Assembly (NCBI RefSeq): GCF_007971025.1
Contig: NZ_CP042436.1
Coordinates: 1,798,001-1,862,000, forward strand
Direction: 5' to 3'
DNA length: 64,000 nt
Source: Mucilaginibacter ginsenosidivorans
Lineage (GTDB): Bacteria > Bacteroidota > Bacteroidia > Sphingobacteriales > Sphingobacteriaceae
The notes beneath the pieces were generated by a model. It had not been told where the DNA came from, ran no database searches, and worked only from the letters and a program-made list of their open reading frames with translations. The translations under genes and the position numbers were made by a program. The stretch's first letter is position 1; each line of letters begins with the position of its first letter. Below are positions 15,593 through 23,405 of the stretch, in pieces.

Positions 15593-16513
15593 ATGGATAT
15601 AGGTGCTGAATATTTTTCGCTAAGTAAGCTCCGGGAAATAGATCTGACCTGTTTCCTGGAACTGGAAGGATTTGACCCGGTGGCGCGCAGGAAGCAGGAT
15701 ACGGACTGGTGGTATTTGTCGCCGCTGCGCGAGGAGAAAACGGCGAGCTTTCATGTGGACCGCTTAACGAACGAATGGTATGATTTCGGGCTGGGCGCGG
15801 GCGGCAACCCGCTGGATTTTTTCCTGCGGTATTATGGCTGCGATATTCCGGGATTGCCGGAAATTTTGGGCCGCCGTTATTCCATGCATGCGCTGCAGGC
15901 TTTTGAGCCGGAACGGTTCGCCGCTGAGCTGCGCAACGAGAGCCGTTTGGCGGTGAAAAATGTACGGCCGCTGTACGCTTATCCGCTTAAAAATTACCTT
16001 CATGAAAGATCGATACCGATATCGGTGGCGGATGCTTTCTGCAAGGAAGTTTCCTACGAGGTGGCCGGGCGTTCCTGCTATGGTATCGGCTTTCAGAATG
16101 ATGCCGGGGGCTGGGAGATCCGCAACAAAAATTTCAAGCGGAGTTCATCGCCGAAAGATATTACCTGCCTGGTTCATGGCGCGGCTGCGGCGCATGTTTT
16201 CGAGGGCTTTATGGACTTTCTTTCCTGGCGCACGTTGCACCCTTATACCGACCCTTGTTCGGCGGATGTGCTGGTGTTGAACGGGGCGGGTTTGTTTGAA
16301 CGGGCGCTGCCTTTTCTGGAGCGGCACGAGCGGGTCCATTTATGGCTCGACCGGGATGTGACGGGATTGGCTTATCGGGATTATGCTTTGTCGCTGGGTT
16401 CCCGTTACGTGGATGAAAGCGGACTATATGAGCGGTTCAAGGATTTGAACGAATGGTTACAGCATAAGGGCGAAACGCCGAAAGTCAGGCAAAAAGTCGG
16501 TTTGCACGTTTAG
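15593..16513 (+). CDS. toprim-domain DNA primase of mobile element
   Basis: This 306-residue protein has an N-terminal primase zinc-finger-like fold (SPLREEKTASFHVDRLTNEWYDFG, then GAGGNPLDFF) and a C-terminal Toprim domain with HVFEGFMDFLSW and VHLWLDRDVTG. The positions where CHC2 fingers keep Cys/His are not conserved, so the module probably lacks zinc. I start at ATG 15593, close to the conserved LREIDLTCFLELEGF helix; an ATG at 15536 would add 19 residues. Such primases prime the transferred strand or replication of mobilizable elements. It sits directly upstream of the relaxosome genes. Confidence 0.8.
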   Translation: MDIGAEYFSLSKLREIDLTCFLELEGFDPVARRKQDTDWWYLSPLREEKTASFHVDRLTNEWYDFGLGAGGNPLDFFLRYYGCDIPGLPEILGRRYSMHALQAFEPERFAAELRNESRLAVKNVRPLYAYPLKNYLHERSIPISVADAFCKEVSYEVAGRSCYGIGFQNDAGGWEIRNKNFKRSSSPKDITCLVHGAAAAHVFEGFMDFLSWRTLHPYTDPCSADVLVLNGAGLFERALPFLERHERVHLWLDRDVTGLAYRDYALSLGSRYVDESGLYERFKDLNEWLQHKGETPKVRQKVGLHV

Positions 16514-16568
16514 GCGTTTTGCTGGTTTGTTGTCTTTTGTGATTTTTCCCTCACCGGGAGACGTTTGA

Positions 16569-16640
16569 GCACGCCAATTTGCGTGCGGCCAGATGTACAG
16601 TTGTTTAACAACAACTGACCTGGGCGCCCTATCCTCGGAA
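16569..16640. other. candidate oriT upstream of mobilization genes
   Basis: Two hairpins precede mobC: GCACGC-caattt-GCGTGC at 16569-16586 and CAGTTGTT-taac-AACAACTG at 16598-16617. About 10 bases further, GCGCCCTATCCTC (16624-16636) resembles the MOBP nic core CTATCCTG and shares CCCTATCCT with the palindrome at 14392. Inverted repeat followed by nic and then mob genes is the usual MOBP oriT layout. The last base differs from consensus (C for G). Confidence 0.5.
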
Positions 16641-16669
16641 CTCGGGGGCCGGTTGAAGACCTGTATTTG

Positions 16670-17113
16670 ATGGCTGTATTTGGTGTTCGGAATAATGATG
16701 GAGATGTAGTGATGGAAGCGAATGAGACTGCTAAAGGAAAAGGGCGCACGCGGATCATCGGGCTGCGGCTGACATCCGATGAATACGGGGAGCTGGAAAA
16801 AAGCTGGAAGAACAGCACGGTGAAAAAGCTCTCGGAGTTCGTGCGGGGGGCATTGTTTGGCAGGAAGATCACGGTCTATTCGCGGAACAAATCTTTGGAT
16901 GAACTGGTCGCTGAACTGGTACTGTTAAGGCGGGAACTGCATGCTATCGGGGTGAATTTTAACCAGGCGGTGCACCGGTTGAACAGGTCGGATCATTCGC
17001 CGCAGATGCAGGTTTGGGTGGAGCGTTTCGGACGCGACCGGGATGCTTATTTTGCCCTGTTCGAAGAGGTGAAATTGAAGATCAATTCGGTGAGCGAGCA
17101 ATGGTTGCAGTAG
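16670..17113 (+). CDS. MobC-like relaxosome accessory protein
   Basis: This protein of about 147 residues has a ribbon-helix-helix-like N-terminal part (RTRIIGLRLTSDEYGELEKSW, then SEFVRGALFGRK) and a helical C-terminal half with LLRRELHAIGVNFNQAVHRLN, the bacterial mobilization MobC signature. Its job is to bind oriT and load the relaxase. The ATG at 16670 is used; ATG 16712 would still keep the RHH. The stop overlaps the relaxase gene by 13 bases. Confidence 0.85.
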   Translation: MAVFGVRNNDGDVVMEANETAKGKGRTRIIGLRLTSDEYGELEKSWKNSTVKKLSEFVRGALFGRKITVYSRNKSLDELVAELVLLRRELHAIGVNFNQAVHRLNRSDHSPQMQVWVERFGRDRDAYFALFEEVKLKINSVSEQWLQ

Positions 17114-18399
17114 TGCATACGCATAAGAGTTTGAGGGATTGTTTGAACTACAACGAGAACAAGGTGAAGGCGGGTATGGCGACTTGTCTGGACGCCGGTT
17201 TTTATCCGATGGATGCGGCGGATATGAACTTTCACCAGAAGCTTCGCCGGCTGGAACTACTGACGGAATTAAACCAGCGCACAAAGGTGAATACGCTGCA
17301 TGTTTCGCTGAACTTTCATCCTTCAGAGAAACTATCAGATGAACAGCTAAAAGAAATCGCGGAATTGTTTATGGACAAGATCGGGTTTGGCGGACAGCCT
17401 TATTTATTATACCAGCATTTCGATGCGGGGCACCCGCATATTCATCTTTTATCGACGAATATTCAGGCGGATGGCAAAGCGATCAATATGCATAATATCG
17501 GAAAAGACAAAGCCCGGCCGGCTTGCGTGGAATTGGAAAAAGAATATGGTCTGGTGGTAGCGACCGATCAGGAAAAAAAATTGGGCGAAAAATTTAAACC
17601 CATCAATGTTTCGCGCGCGCTTTACGGCCGGATGGAAACGAAAAAAGCAATGAATACGATCATCCATGTCGTGACGGACAGTTATCGTTTTTCGTCGCTG
17701 GCGCAGTTGAACGCGGTGCTGGGTTTGTACAATATTGTGGCGGACACGGGCGCCGAGGGTTCGCGGGTGAACAGGCACAAAGGGTTGGTATTTCGTATGC
17801 TGGACGGGGATGGTAATAAGGTTGGCGTGCCGATCAAGGCGAGCGATTTTGCCAGTAAGCCGATCTTAAAAAATTTGCAGGAAAAATTCACAAGGAATGA
17901 AGCTTTAAAGGCGGGCAAAAACAAGCGGGTGGCTTATGAAGTGAACATGGCTTTTGTACGAGGGGCAAAGCGCCTGTCCGATTTGCAAATGGCCTTGCGG
18001 GAAAAGGGTATTGACCTTTTGGTGCGGCAAAATGCGGATGGTGTGGTGTATGGGCTGACCTTTGTGGATCATGAGAGAAAAGTGGTGTTCAATGGCAGTG
18101 AGCTGGGCAAGGCGTTCAGCGCAAAGGCTATACTGGACCGCTGCACCAACAGGGGGGCGGACGAGGGGAAAAAACAAAACGTACAAAGGCAAAAACGGGT
18201 GGTGCAGGCGGGTCAGGCAAACGGCGGTGAAGGCCGTGAATTTGTTCCGGAATTTTTGGGTGGTGACGTGTTGAAAGGTGGTTTGTCGCGATTCGCGGAG
18301 GAGCTGCTGGTGGACGGTGAGCAAACGGCGGGCATGGATGCTGAACTCCGGCGGAGGAGACGCAAAAAGAAGAAACGGGTGCGGATCGCGCCGGGTTGA
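17101..18399 (+). CDS. MOBP-family relaxase (MobB/BmgA-like)
   Basis: This 432-residue relaxase/mobilization nuclease has a candidate catalytic Tyr17 in LNYNENKV (motif I), a second motif NTLHVSLNFHPSE, and the metal-binding histidines in HFDAGHPHIHLLSTN (His106, His113, His115), as in PF03432. It nicks oriT and leads the strand into the recipient. The start ATG 17101 lies inside the MobC gene; the open frame extends upstream to 17014, but that would precede the conserved motif and is rejected. The basic C-terminal tail (RRRRKKKKRVRIAPG) may be a DNA-binding or translocation signal. Confidence 0.9.
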   Translation: MVAVVHTHKSLRDCLNYNENKVKAGMATCLDAGFYPMDAADMNFHQKLRRLELLTELNQRTKVNTLHVSLNFHPSEKLSDEQLKEIAELFMDKIGFGGQPYLLYQHFDAGHPHIHLLSTNIQADGKAINMHNIGKDKARPACVELEKEYGLVVATDQEKKLGEKFKPINVSRALYGRMETKKAMNTIIHVVTDSYRFSSLAQLNAVLGLYNIVADTGAEGSRVNRHKGLVFRMLDGDGNKVGVPIKASDFASKPILKNLQEKFTRNEALKAGKNKRVAYEVNMAFVRGAKRLSDLQMALREKGIDLLVRQNADGVVYGLTFVDHERKVVFNGSELGKAFSAKAILDRCTNRGADEGKKQNVQRQKRVVQAGQANGGEGREFVPEFLGGDVLKGGLSRFAEELLVDGEQTAGMDAELRRRRRKKKKRVRIAPG

Positions 18400-18572
18400 T
18401 GGCAAGATGTTTTTTGGGGTGAATGATGGACCGTTTTCGGCAATTGAGGGATGGCGGGCGCTGGCTGTCCGCTGTGGCGAGTGACAGGAGTTGAGTGTGG
18501 ATGATTAAAAAGTTTTCCCGTTGCCTGTGTTGAGCGCAGTCGAAGCAAGGGAGATTGAGAGGGGGCTGTTTT
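18400..18572. other. spacer between relaxase and coupling-protein genes
   Basis: This 173-base spacer has no open frame of coding character and no hairpin I could support. Just before the next ATG the purine-rich GAGAGGGGG at 18556-18564 could serve as a ribosome-binding stretch. Confidence 0.4.
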
Positions 18573-20552
18573 ATGCAAACCGGAGAGAATGATCAGGCGA
18601 TGCGCAAGATCTTGGATATGACGAGGCTGATCAGTATCGTGTTGTTGTTGCTGCATTTTTATGTGGTGTGTTACGGCGCCTTTGTTGACTGGCATTTGGT
18701 CTCGGGTATTTCGGATAGGCTCCTGGGAAATATTGTTAAGACCGGGTTGCTGAGCAGCTTTCTGCAACCGAAGCTAATGGCGCTGGCTTTCCTGGTCATT
18801 GCGCTGACCGGGGTGCGCGGGAAGAAGGATGAAAAGCAGACGGTCAGGGTGGCTTTGCTTTACCTCGTTGTAGGTGTCTTTTTTTTCCTTGCCAGCTACT
18901 TTTTACTGTTGGTTCCGGCGAAAGATACGGTTGTGGCACTGCTTTATATGGGCACCACGGGCCTGGGCTTTTTGCTTATCCTGAGCGGCGGGACGATGCT
19001 GTCGCGCATTATCCGGGACAGGCTGCAGGGCGATATTTTCAACCGCGACCAGGAGACTTTCCCGCAGGAGGAACGGCTGCTGGAAAACGAATTCTCGGTG
19101 AACCTGCCGGCAAAATATATCCTGAAGCGCAGGGAACGGCCTTCCTGGATCAATTTCATCAATTTGTTCCGGGCATTGCTGGTGCTGGGTTCGCCGGGCT
19201 CGGGCAAGAGTTATTTCGTGATCCGGCATGTGATCACCCAGCATATCCGCAAGGGTTTTGCGATGTTCGTCTACGACTTCAAAATGCCGGATCTGGCGGT
19301 CATTGCGTACAATACCTGGCTGACGTATAAGCACAGGTATAAAGTCGTACCGGCGTTCTTTTCCATCAATTTCGATGACTTGGCGCGGTCGAACCGCTGC
19401 AACCCGCTGGATCCTTCGGGGATGCTGGATTTGACGGATGCGGTGGAATCGGCGCGGACGATCCTGCTGGGTCTGAACCGGGAGTGGATCAGGCGGCAGG
19501 GCGACTTCTTTGTGGAATCGCCGATCAACTTCCTGACAGCGATCATCTGGTATTTGAGGCGTTATAAAGACGGGGAGTTCTGCACGCTGCCGCATGTGAT
19601 CGAACTGATGCAGGTGGATTATGACAGCCTGTTCACGGTGCTGAGCACGCAAAAGGAGATCGATGTGCTGATCAATCCCTTTATCAGCGCTTATAAGCGC
19701 GATGCGGTGGAGCAACTGGAGGGCCAGATCGCTTCGGCCAAGATCACGATGGCGCGGATCGCTTCGCCGCAATTGTACTACGTGCTGTCGGGCAATGAGT
19801 TCACGCTGGATATCAATAACCCGGATGCGCCGAAGATCGTTTGCATGGGGAACAACCCGCAGAAGATACAGATCTACGGTGCCGTGTTGTCGCTGTTCAC
19901 CAACCGCCTGCTGAAGATCATTAACCAGAAAAACAAGCTCAAATGCAGCCTGGTATTCGATGAGTTCCCGACGCTGACGACGGACATCATCCCGACGATC
20001 GCAACGGGCCGGTCTAACCTGATCGCCACCACGCTCGGCATCCAGGATGCCAGCCAGCTGCGCAAGGACTACGGGCGCGAGCAGGCGGACGTGATCATGA
20101 ACATCGTGGGCAATATGGCGGTGGGTCAGGTGTCGGGGGATACGGCCAAGTTCGTTTCGGAAAAGATCGGGCGCATCATGCAGGACCGGGAGAGCCTGTC
20201 CATCAATAGCAACGATACTTCGGTCAGCCGGTCGAAGCAGCTGGAGGCGGCGGTGCCGGCCTCGCGCATTTCGGCTCTCAGCTCAGGCGAGTTTGTGGGG
20301 ATGGTAGCCGATAACCCGGACTGTAAGATCGAATTAAAAGCCTTCCACTGTGAGATCGTAAACGATCATGCAGCGCTGAAAAAAGAGATCGACGGGTATG
20401 TGCCGTTGCCGGAGGTAAGGAAGATCAGCCCGGCTATTGTCGAACGGAATTATCTGCAGATCAGGCAGGATATCCGGGATATGATTGAGCTGGAGATGGA
20501 GCGGTTACTGAGTGATCCGGCGCTGGTGCATTTGGTGATAAAGAAATCCTAG
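18573..20552 (+). CDS. VirD4/TraG-like coupling protein
   Basis: This 659-residue protein has four hydrophobic segments in the first 150 residues, a Walker A box GSPGSGKS near residue 206 and a Walker B LVFDEFPT near residue 460, followed by ATGRSNLIATTLGIQDASQLRKDYG, typical of type IV coupling ATPases. It docks the relaxosome to a secretion channel and pumps DNA. The Bacteroidota version in YWFCY/TraG clusters has this size. Start is ATG 18573; a TTG at 18555 is less likely. No channel genes follow, so it must use a helper system. Confidence 0.9.
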   Translation: MQTGENDQAMRKILDMTRLISIVLLLLHFYVVCYGAFVDWHLVSGISDRLLGNIVKTGLLSSFLQPKLMALAFLVIALTGVRGKKDEKQTVRVALLYLVVGVFFFLASYFLLLVPAKDTVVALLYMGTTGLGFLLILSGGTMLSRIIRDRLQGDIFNRDQETFPQEERLLENEFSVNLPAKYILKRRERPSWINFINLFRALLVLGSPGSGKSYFVIRHVITQHIRKGFAMFVYDFKMPDLAVIAYNTWLTYKHRYKVVPAFFSINFDDLARSNRCNPLDPSGMLDLTDAVESARTILLGLNREWIRRQGDFFVESPINFLTAIIWYLRRYKDGEFCTLPHVIELMQVDYDSLFTVLSTQKEIDVLINPFISAYKRDAVEQLEGQIASAKITMARIASPQLYYVLSGNEFTLDINNPDAPKIVCMGNNPQKIQIYGAVLSLFTNRLLKIINQKNKLKCSLVFDEFPTLTTDIIPTIATGRSNLIATTLGIQDASQLRKDYGREQADVIMNIVGNMAVGQVSGDTAKFVSEKIGRIMQDRESLSINSNDTSVSRSKQLEAAVPASRISALSSGEFVGMVADNPDCKIELKAFHCEIVNDHAALKKEIDGYVPLPEVRKISPAIVERNYLQIRQDIRDMIELEMERLLSDPALVHLVIKKS

Positions 20553-20675
20553 GTGGTTAAACACTTGGCCCGGATAGACTTAGTCGGCATCGTCCGAACA
20601 ACGCTCAGCAAACTAAATAAAACCTCTAAAAAGTCACGGTAATAGTTTTAATAGATAATGCCGCGCGATTGTTCG

Positions 20676-21040
20676 TTAAACGGACCTGTTGAAAATAAAC
20701 AGGGCTTCAATAAGCCTAATGCTTACCTTGACGGCGACCTCACTCTTAATCTGGCCTTATAACATCAATACTCCCGCCTCAGTAAAGGCATATGGTACCT
20801 GCTTTACGGACTGAACAGCCGCAGGCCCAATTTGTCTTTTTAACTCCTCCCATTCTGCTGCTGCAAGCAAAAAAATAAAATCCGGGGGGAAACGTTTGGG
20901 ATTTTTGGCAACTGCACGCCGGATATGTTTGGTATCTACTTCAACATGTCGGCAATATCGAAATCAAGCATCATACGTTGTCCGCGGATGAAGTAGGTTT
21001 TTTCTGCTGCAATGGATGCAATAGCTTTTTGCTCATTCAT
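20676..21040 (-). pseudogene. decayed ORF6N-domain (KilA-N-like) gene
   Basis: Translating the minus strand from ATG 21040 gives MNEQKAIASIAAEKTYFIRGQR then MMLDFDIADM, the start of an ORF6N DNA-binding domain, followed at once by a stop. One frame over, the homology continues: VDTKHIRRAVAKNPKRFPPD, then a segment ending PYAFTEAGVLML, then an in-frame TAA at 20757-20759, then IKSEVAVKVSIRLIEALF. So the gene carries a frameshift near 20946 and a nonsense codon and is also short at the C-terminus. ORF6N proteins are phage-derived regulators; this is a dead relic in the mobile element. Confidence 0.75.
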
Positions 21041-21053
21041 GGGATCAGACAGG

Positions 21054-21359
21054 TTAAATTTTGATACTTAACTGCAAGCGGCCCCCGAGGCCGTTTTCAA
21101 TAATGTTTTTTAAGGTTGAAATCCGGACATCACGCAGGTTATTTTCTACTTTAGAGATATAGGCCTTGGTTGTACCACATTTTTCCGCAAGTTCTGTCTG
21201 GGTCATTCCTTTGGCCAAACGGGCCTCGTGGATCATTACGCCTATTTTGAATTCTTCGTAGCCTGCTTCAAACTCGTCGCGTGCTGCCGTTCCCTTAACA
21301 CCATACTCCCGGTCTATCAGTTCGTCAAGGGAGGTCAGTTCTTTATTTTGCTTTTTCAT
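21054..21359 (-). CDS. HigA-like XRE antitoxin
   Basis: This 101-residue protein has a Cro/C1-type HTH in its C-terminal half (EARLAKGMTQTELAEKCGTTKAYISKVEN) and an acidic N-terminal region. It follows the toxin gene with a 17-base overlap, the toxin-first order of HigBA modules. It should neutralise the toxin and repress the shared promoter, where a 22-bp perfect palindrome lies. Confidence 0.88.
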   Translation of the reverse strand: MKKQNKELTSLDELIDREYGVKGTAARDEFEAGYEEFKIGVMIHEARLAKGMTQTELAEKCGTTKAYISKVENNLRDVRISTLKNIIENGLGGRLQLSIKI

Positions 21360-21681
21360 ATTCCTTTTTGATTTTTAAAGCACGCACAATGTCTTTTATA
21401 GGTGTTTTTGGAGTCTTTTTTTGAAATCCGTTCACTGCAATAATCAACTGTCCTTCGTCAAAAAAGCAGAATATCCGGAAAATATCTCCACCGGATTGCA
21501 CGCGGATCTCATATAAACCCTCAGTGCCTTCCAGGTATTTGAAATAATTTTCCGGTATCAGCCGGGTTTCTTCTATGATCTTTAGTGTCCAGACAATCTT
21601 TTCTTTGACCTTCGGTCTCTGACCCTCAAAGAAATCAAGAAAGTATCGTTTGTAAAATTTGACGGTTCTTATTTTTTCCAT
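21343..21681 (-). CDS. HigB/RelE-superfamily toxin (Gp49-like)
   Basis: This 112-residue protein resembles phage-derived Gp49-like HigB toxins: VKFYKRYFLDFFEGQ, KYLEGTEGLYEIRVQSGGDIFRIFCFFDEGQLIIAVNGFQKKTPKTP. The EIR..GG..RIF...DE core and the NGF.KK motif supply the RelE-fold RNase site. Such toxins cleave mRNA on the ribosome. As part of the integrated element it probably promotes stable maintenance. Confidence 0.88.
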   Translation of the reverse strand: MEKIRTVKFYKRYFLDFFEGQRPKVKEKIVWTLKIIEETRLIPENYFKYLEGTEGLYEIRVQSGGDIFRIFCFFDEGQLIIAVNGFQKKTPKTPIKDIVRALKIKKEYEKAK

Positions 21682-21682
21682 A

Positions 21683-21716
21683 CAAATATAATAAAAGTAG
21701 CCTTATAAGGCTACTT
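21683..21716 (-). promoter_or_regulatory. promoter and operator of the toxin-antitoxin pair
   Basis: On the minus strand TATATTTG (21683-21690) matches the Bacteroidota -7 element TAnnTTTG. Immediately upstream, 21695-21716 is a perfect 22-base palindrome AAGTAGCCTTA/TAAGGCTACTT that would cover the region between -33 and -7. This is the expected position for antitoxin autorepression. The -7 box ends one base before the ATG, so the transcript may be leaderless or the true start may be slightly different. Confidence 0.6.
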
Positions 21717-21760
21717 GTCTTTTAATGTTTTTCTTATTTCCTGTAATAAATACCGTGTCG

Positions 21761-22984
21761 CTAGGTCAGCCGCAGCTTTTTCTTAAGTATGGCCATGTCT
21801 TCGCTGATCTTGGTATCAACGATCTTGGCATAATGCTGTGTCTGTTTGAGTGACTTATGCCCAAGCATTTTAGACACGGTTTCGATAGGTACACCATTGC
21901 TAAGTGTAACCGTTGTGGCAAAAGTGTGGCGGGCGATATGAAAGGTCAGGTTCTTGTTAACCTTGCTTTGGTCGGCGATCTCCTTAAGGTAGGAATTCAT
22001 TTTCTGATTGGTCAGCACCGGCAATACCAATCCCTTGCTGACGCATTTCGGATGGTCTTCGTACCTGGCCATGATCTCTAATGCCCCCGGAAGCAGCGGC
22101 AGGCGGGTGGCTGAGTCGGTTTTCTGGCGCCTGGTGATGATCCATTTGCTGTTGTCTACACCGTCAATAATCTCGGAACGGCGCAGGTTATAGACATCGA
22201 TATAGGCCAGCCCAGTGTAACAGCTAAACAGGAAAATGTCCCTGACGTTGTTCAACCGCTCATTTTCGAAGTCTTTTTTTGCGATGCGCTTTAATTCATC
22301 TCTGGTTAACGCCACCCTGTCAACTTCTTTGCGGTTCATTTTGAAATTGGCAAAAGGGTCCCTGAGTAACCAGCCTTTTTTGATACAGTCTAAAACGATC
22401 TTTTTTAGATTGCCAATGTATTTAACAGCGGCATTGTGGCCGCACTTTCTCTCTGTCTTCAGCCAGAAGGTAAATTGGGTTACAAATTCGTAGTTAAGAT
22501 CGGCTAAAGACAGGTCATCTTTTCCGTACTGCCATTTGATAAATGCGGCGGTATGGTCGCGCGCGGTTTTGTAGCGCGTTAAGGTTGAAGGAGCGAATTC
22601 TGCACCAACCAGGGCTTTCATTTGTGCGTTGTGTTCGTCAAATACCGCGACGATCTTACGCGATTCGTCACCCTGTCCAGTCAATAAGTTTTTTAAAGCA
22701 TCTGCGGTAATCGGTTTACCTGATTCTATAAGATGTTGCTTGGCTTTGTAGACCTCGCTGCATAATACATCGAGGTAGGTATTGAGTGCCCTGGCATCTT
22801 CTTTGTTGCCGGTCGCGCGGCCGGCAGATTGGCTCCAGCGCTCCTGGGGCCAGATCCTTTTAGTGGATAATTCTTTTGCGGAACCGTCTACTGTGATGCG
22901 TAAATACACGGTCCGAAGGTTCTGGTCTCGCTGACTTTTTGAACTTTTCAAAAAAAACAGTAATCCAAAGCTTTTTTCTAACAT
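21761..22984 (-). CDS. tyrosine recombinase (integrase) of the element
   Basis: This 407-residue phage-type integrase has a Bacteroidota Arm-DNA-binding N-terminal domain (LGLLFFLKSSKSQRDQNLRTVYLR region), a SAM-like core-binding domain, and a C-terminal catalytic domain with HIARHTFAT, LGHKSLKQTQHYAKI and the nucleophile Tyr in HYAK. At the first Arg position the motif reads TGLAYIDVYNL; loss of that Arg is common in Bacteroidota integrases such as IntDOT. It lies about 250 bases from the 3' end of tRNA-Asp with its 5' end facing the tRNA, the standard placement next to an att site. Confidence 0.92.
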   Translation of the reverse strand: MLEKSFGLLFFLKSSKSQRDQNLRTVYLRITVDGSAKELSTKRIWPQERWSQSAGRATGNKEDARALNTYLDVLCSEVYKAKQHLIESGKPITADALKNLLTGQGDESRKIVAVFDEHNAQMKALVGAEFAPSTLTRYKTARDHTAAFIKWQYGKDDLSLADLNYEFVTQFTFWLKTERKCGHNAAVKYIGNLKKIVLDCIKKGWLLRDPFANFKMNRKEVDRVALTRDELKRIAKKDFENERLNNVRDIFLFSCYTGLAYIDVYNLRRSEIIDGVDNSKWIITRRQKTDSATRLPLLPGALEIMARYEDHPKCVSKGLVLPVLTNQKMNSYLKEIADQSKVNKNLTFHIARHTFATTVTLSNGVPIETVSKMLGHKSLKQTQHYAKIVDTKISEDMAILKKKLRLT

Positions 22985-23177
22985 GACGAAATAATTTAAA
23001 GATTAAACAAATTTCGAAATGCAGGCGTCGGCAATCAAGATGTTCATCACATGAACTGGCTGGATGTCAATTAATTAACCGATATTTCGTGCGTCATTTT
23101 CTTTAAAAAATGGTGACGCACTGATGTTGGCGTTAAAATTGACAATTTTGGCGATTTTGGGGTATCCCTTAAAAGCC

Positions 23178-23212
23178 AAAAACCCCTTAATTTTGAAAAT
23201 TAAGGGGTTTTT
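23178..23212. terminator. long perfect hairpin downstream of tRNA-Asp
   Basis: The 35 bases form two 17-base arms (AAAAACCCCTTAATTTT and its inverse) around a single central base. The T-run following the GC part on the minus strand makes it an intrinsic terminator for the tRNA transcript, 20 bases past its CCA. It would work on both strands. Confidence 0.8.
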
Positions 23213-23231
23213 ACAATTTTGAAAATGTGCT

Positions 23232-23308
23232 TGGCGGAATGGACGGGACTCGAACCCGCGACCCCATGCGTGACAGGCATGTATTCTAACCAGCTGAACT
23301 ACCACTCC
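23232..23308 (-). tRNA. tRNA-Asp (anticodon GTC)
   Basis: Read on the minus strand the 77 bases fold as a cloverleaf: acceptor GGAGTGG/CCATTCC with one G-T wobble, D-arm with AGCTGGTTAGA, anticodon stem CATGC/GCATG around loop CTGTCAC (anticodon GTC), T-arm GCGGGTTCGAGTCCCGT, discriminator G and an encoded CCA. The anticodon and G73 fit aspartate. Its 3' end faces the integrase and is the probable integration target. Confidence 0.95.
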
Positions 23309-23318
23309 GTTGGGGCTG

Positions 23319-23348
23319 CAAATATAGTCAGCATTTTTTATTCCACAA
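23319..23348 (-). promoter_or_regulatory. promoter of tRNA-Asp
   Basis: On the minus strand TTG (23346-23348), 19 bases, then TATATTTG (23319-23326) matches the Bacteroidota primary sigma consensus TTG-N19-TAnnTTTG exactly. It ends 10 bases before the mature tRNA 5' end. Confidence 0.75.
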
Positions 23349-23405
23349 GGATTTTTTTAAACTTCTTAAATACAGACCTCGGAGACTTGAAATCCGCGAA
23401 TGTAA

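Larger units (their letters stand above)
12951..23231. mobile_element. putative integrative and mobilizable element at tRNA-Asp
   Basis: The block has a tyrosine recombinase next to the 3' end of tRNA-Asp(GTC), a relaxase, MobC, a coupling protein, a primase, toxin-antitoxin genes and oriT-like sequences. It has no VirB/Tra channel genes, which defines a mobilizable rather than self-transmissible element. The right border is taken as the tRNA 3' end. The left border is only guessed as the end of modB: I looked for a repeat of the tRNA 3' end (GGGACTCGAACCC on the plus strand) on the left and found none, so the element could extend further or the repeat may be very short. Confidence 0.6.

Noticed and set aside
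17014-17100. N-terminal extension of the relaxase
   Set aside because: It overlaps mobC in another frame and precedes the conserved motif I. ATG 17101 is the natural start.
18903-19772. 289-residue minus-strand frame opposite the coupling protein
   Set aside because: It is rich in His, Arg and Gln, with no domain, and lies fully opposite a conserved VirD4-like gene.
21761-22984. Broken integrase because the first catalytic Arg reads TGLAYID
   Set aside because: Loss of this Arg is known in functional Bacteroidota integrases; the rest of the active site is intact.
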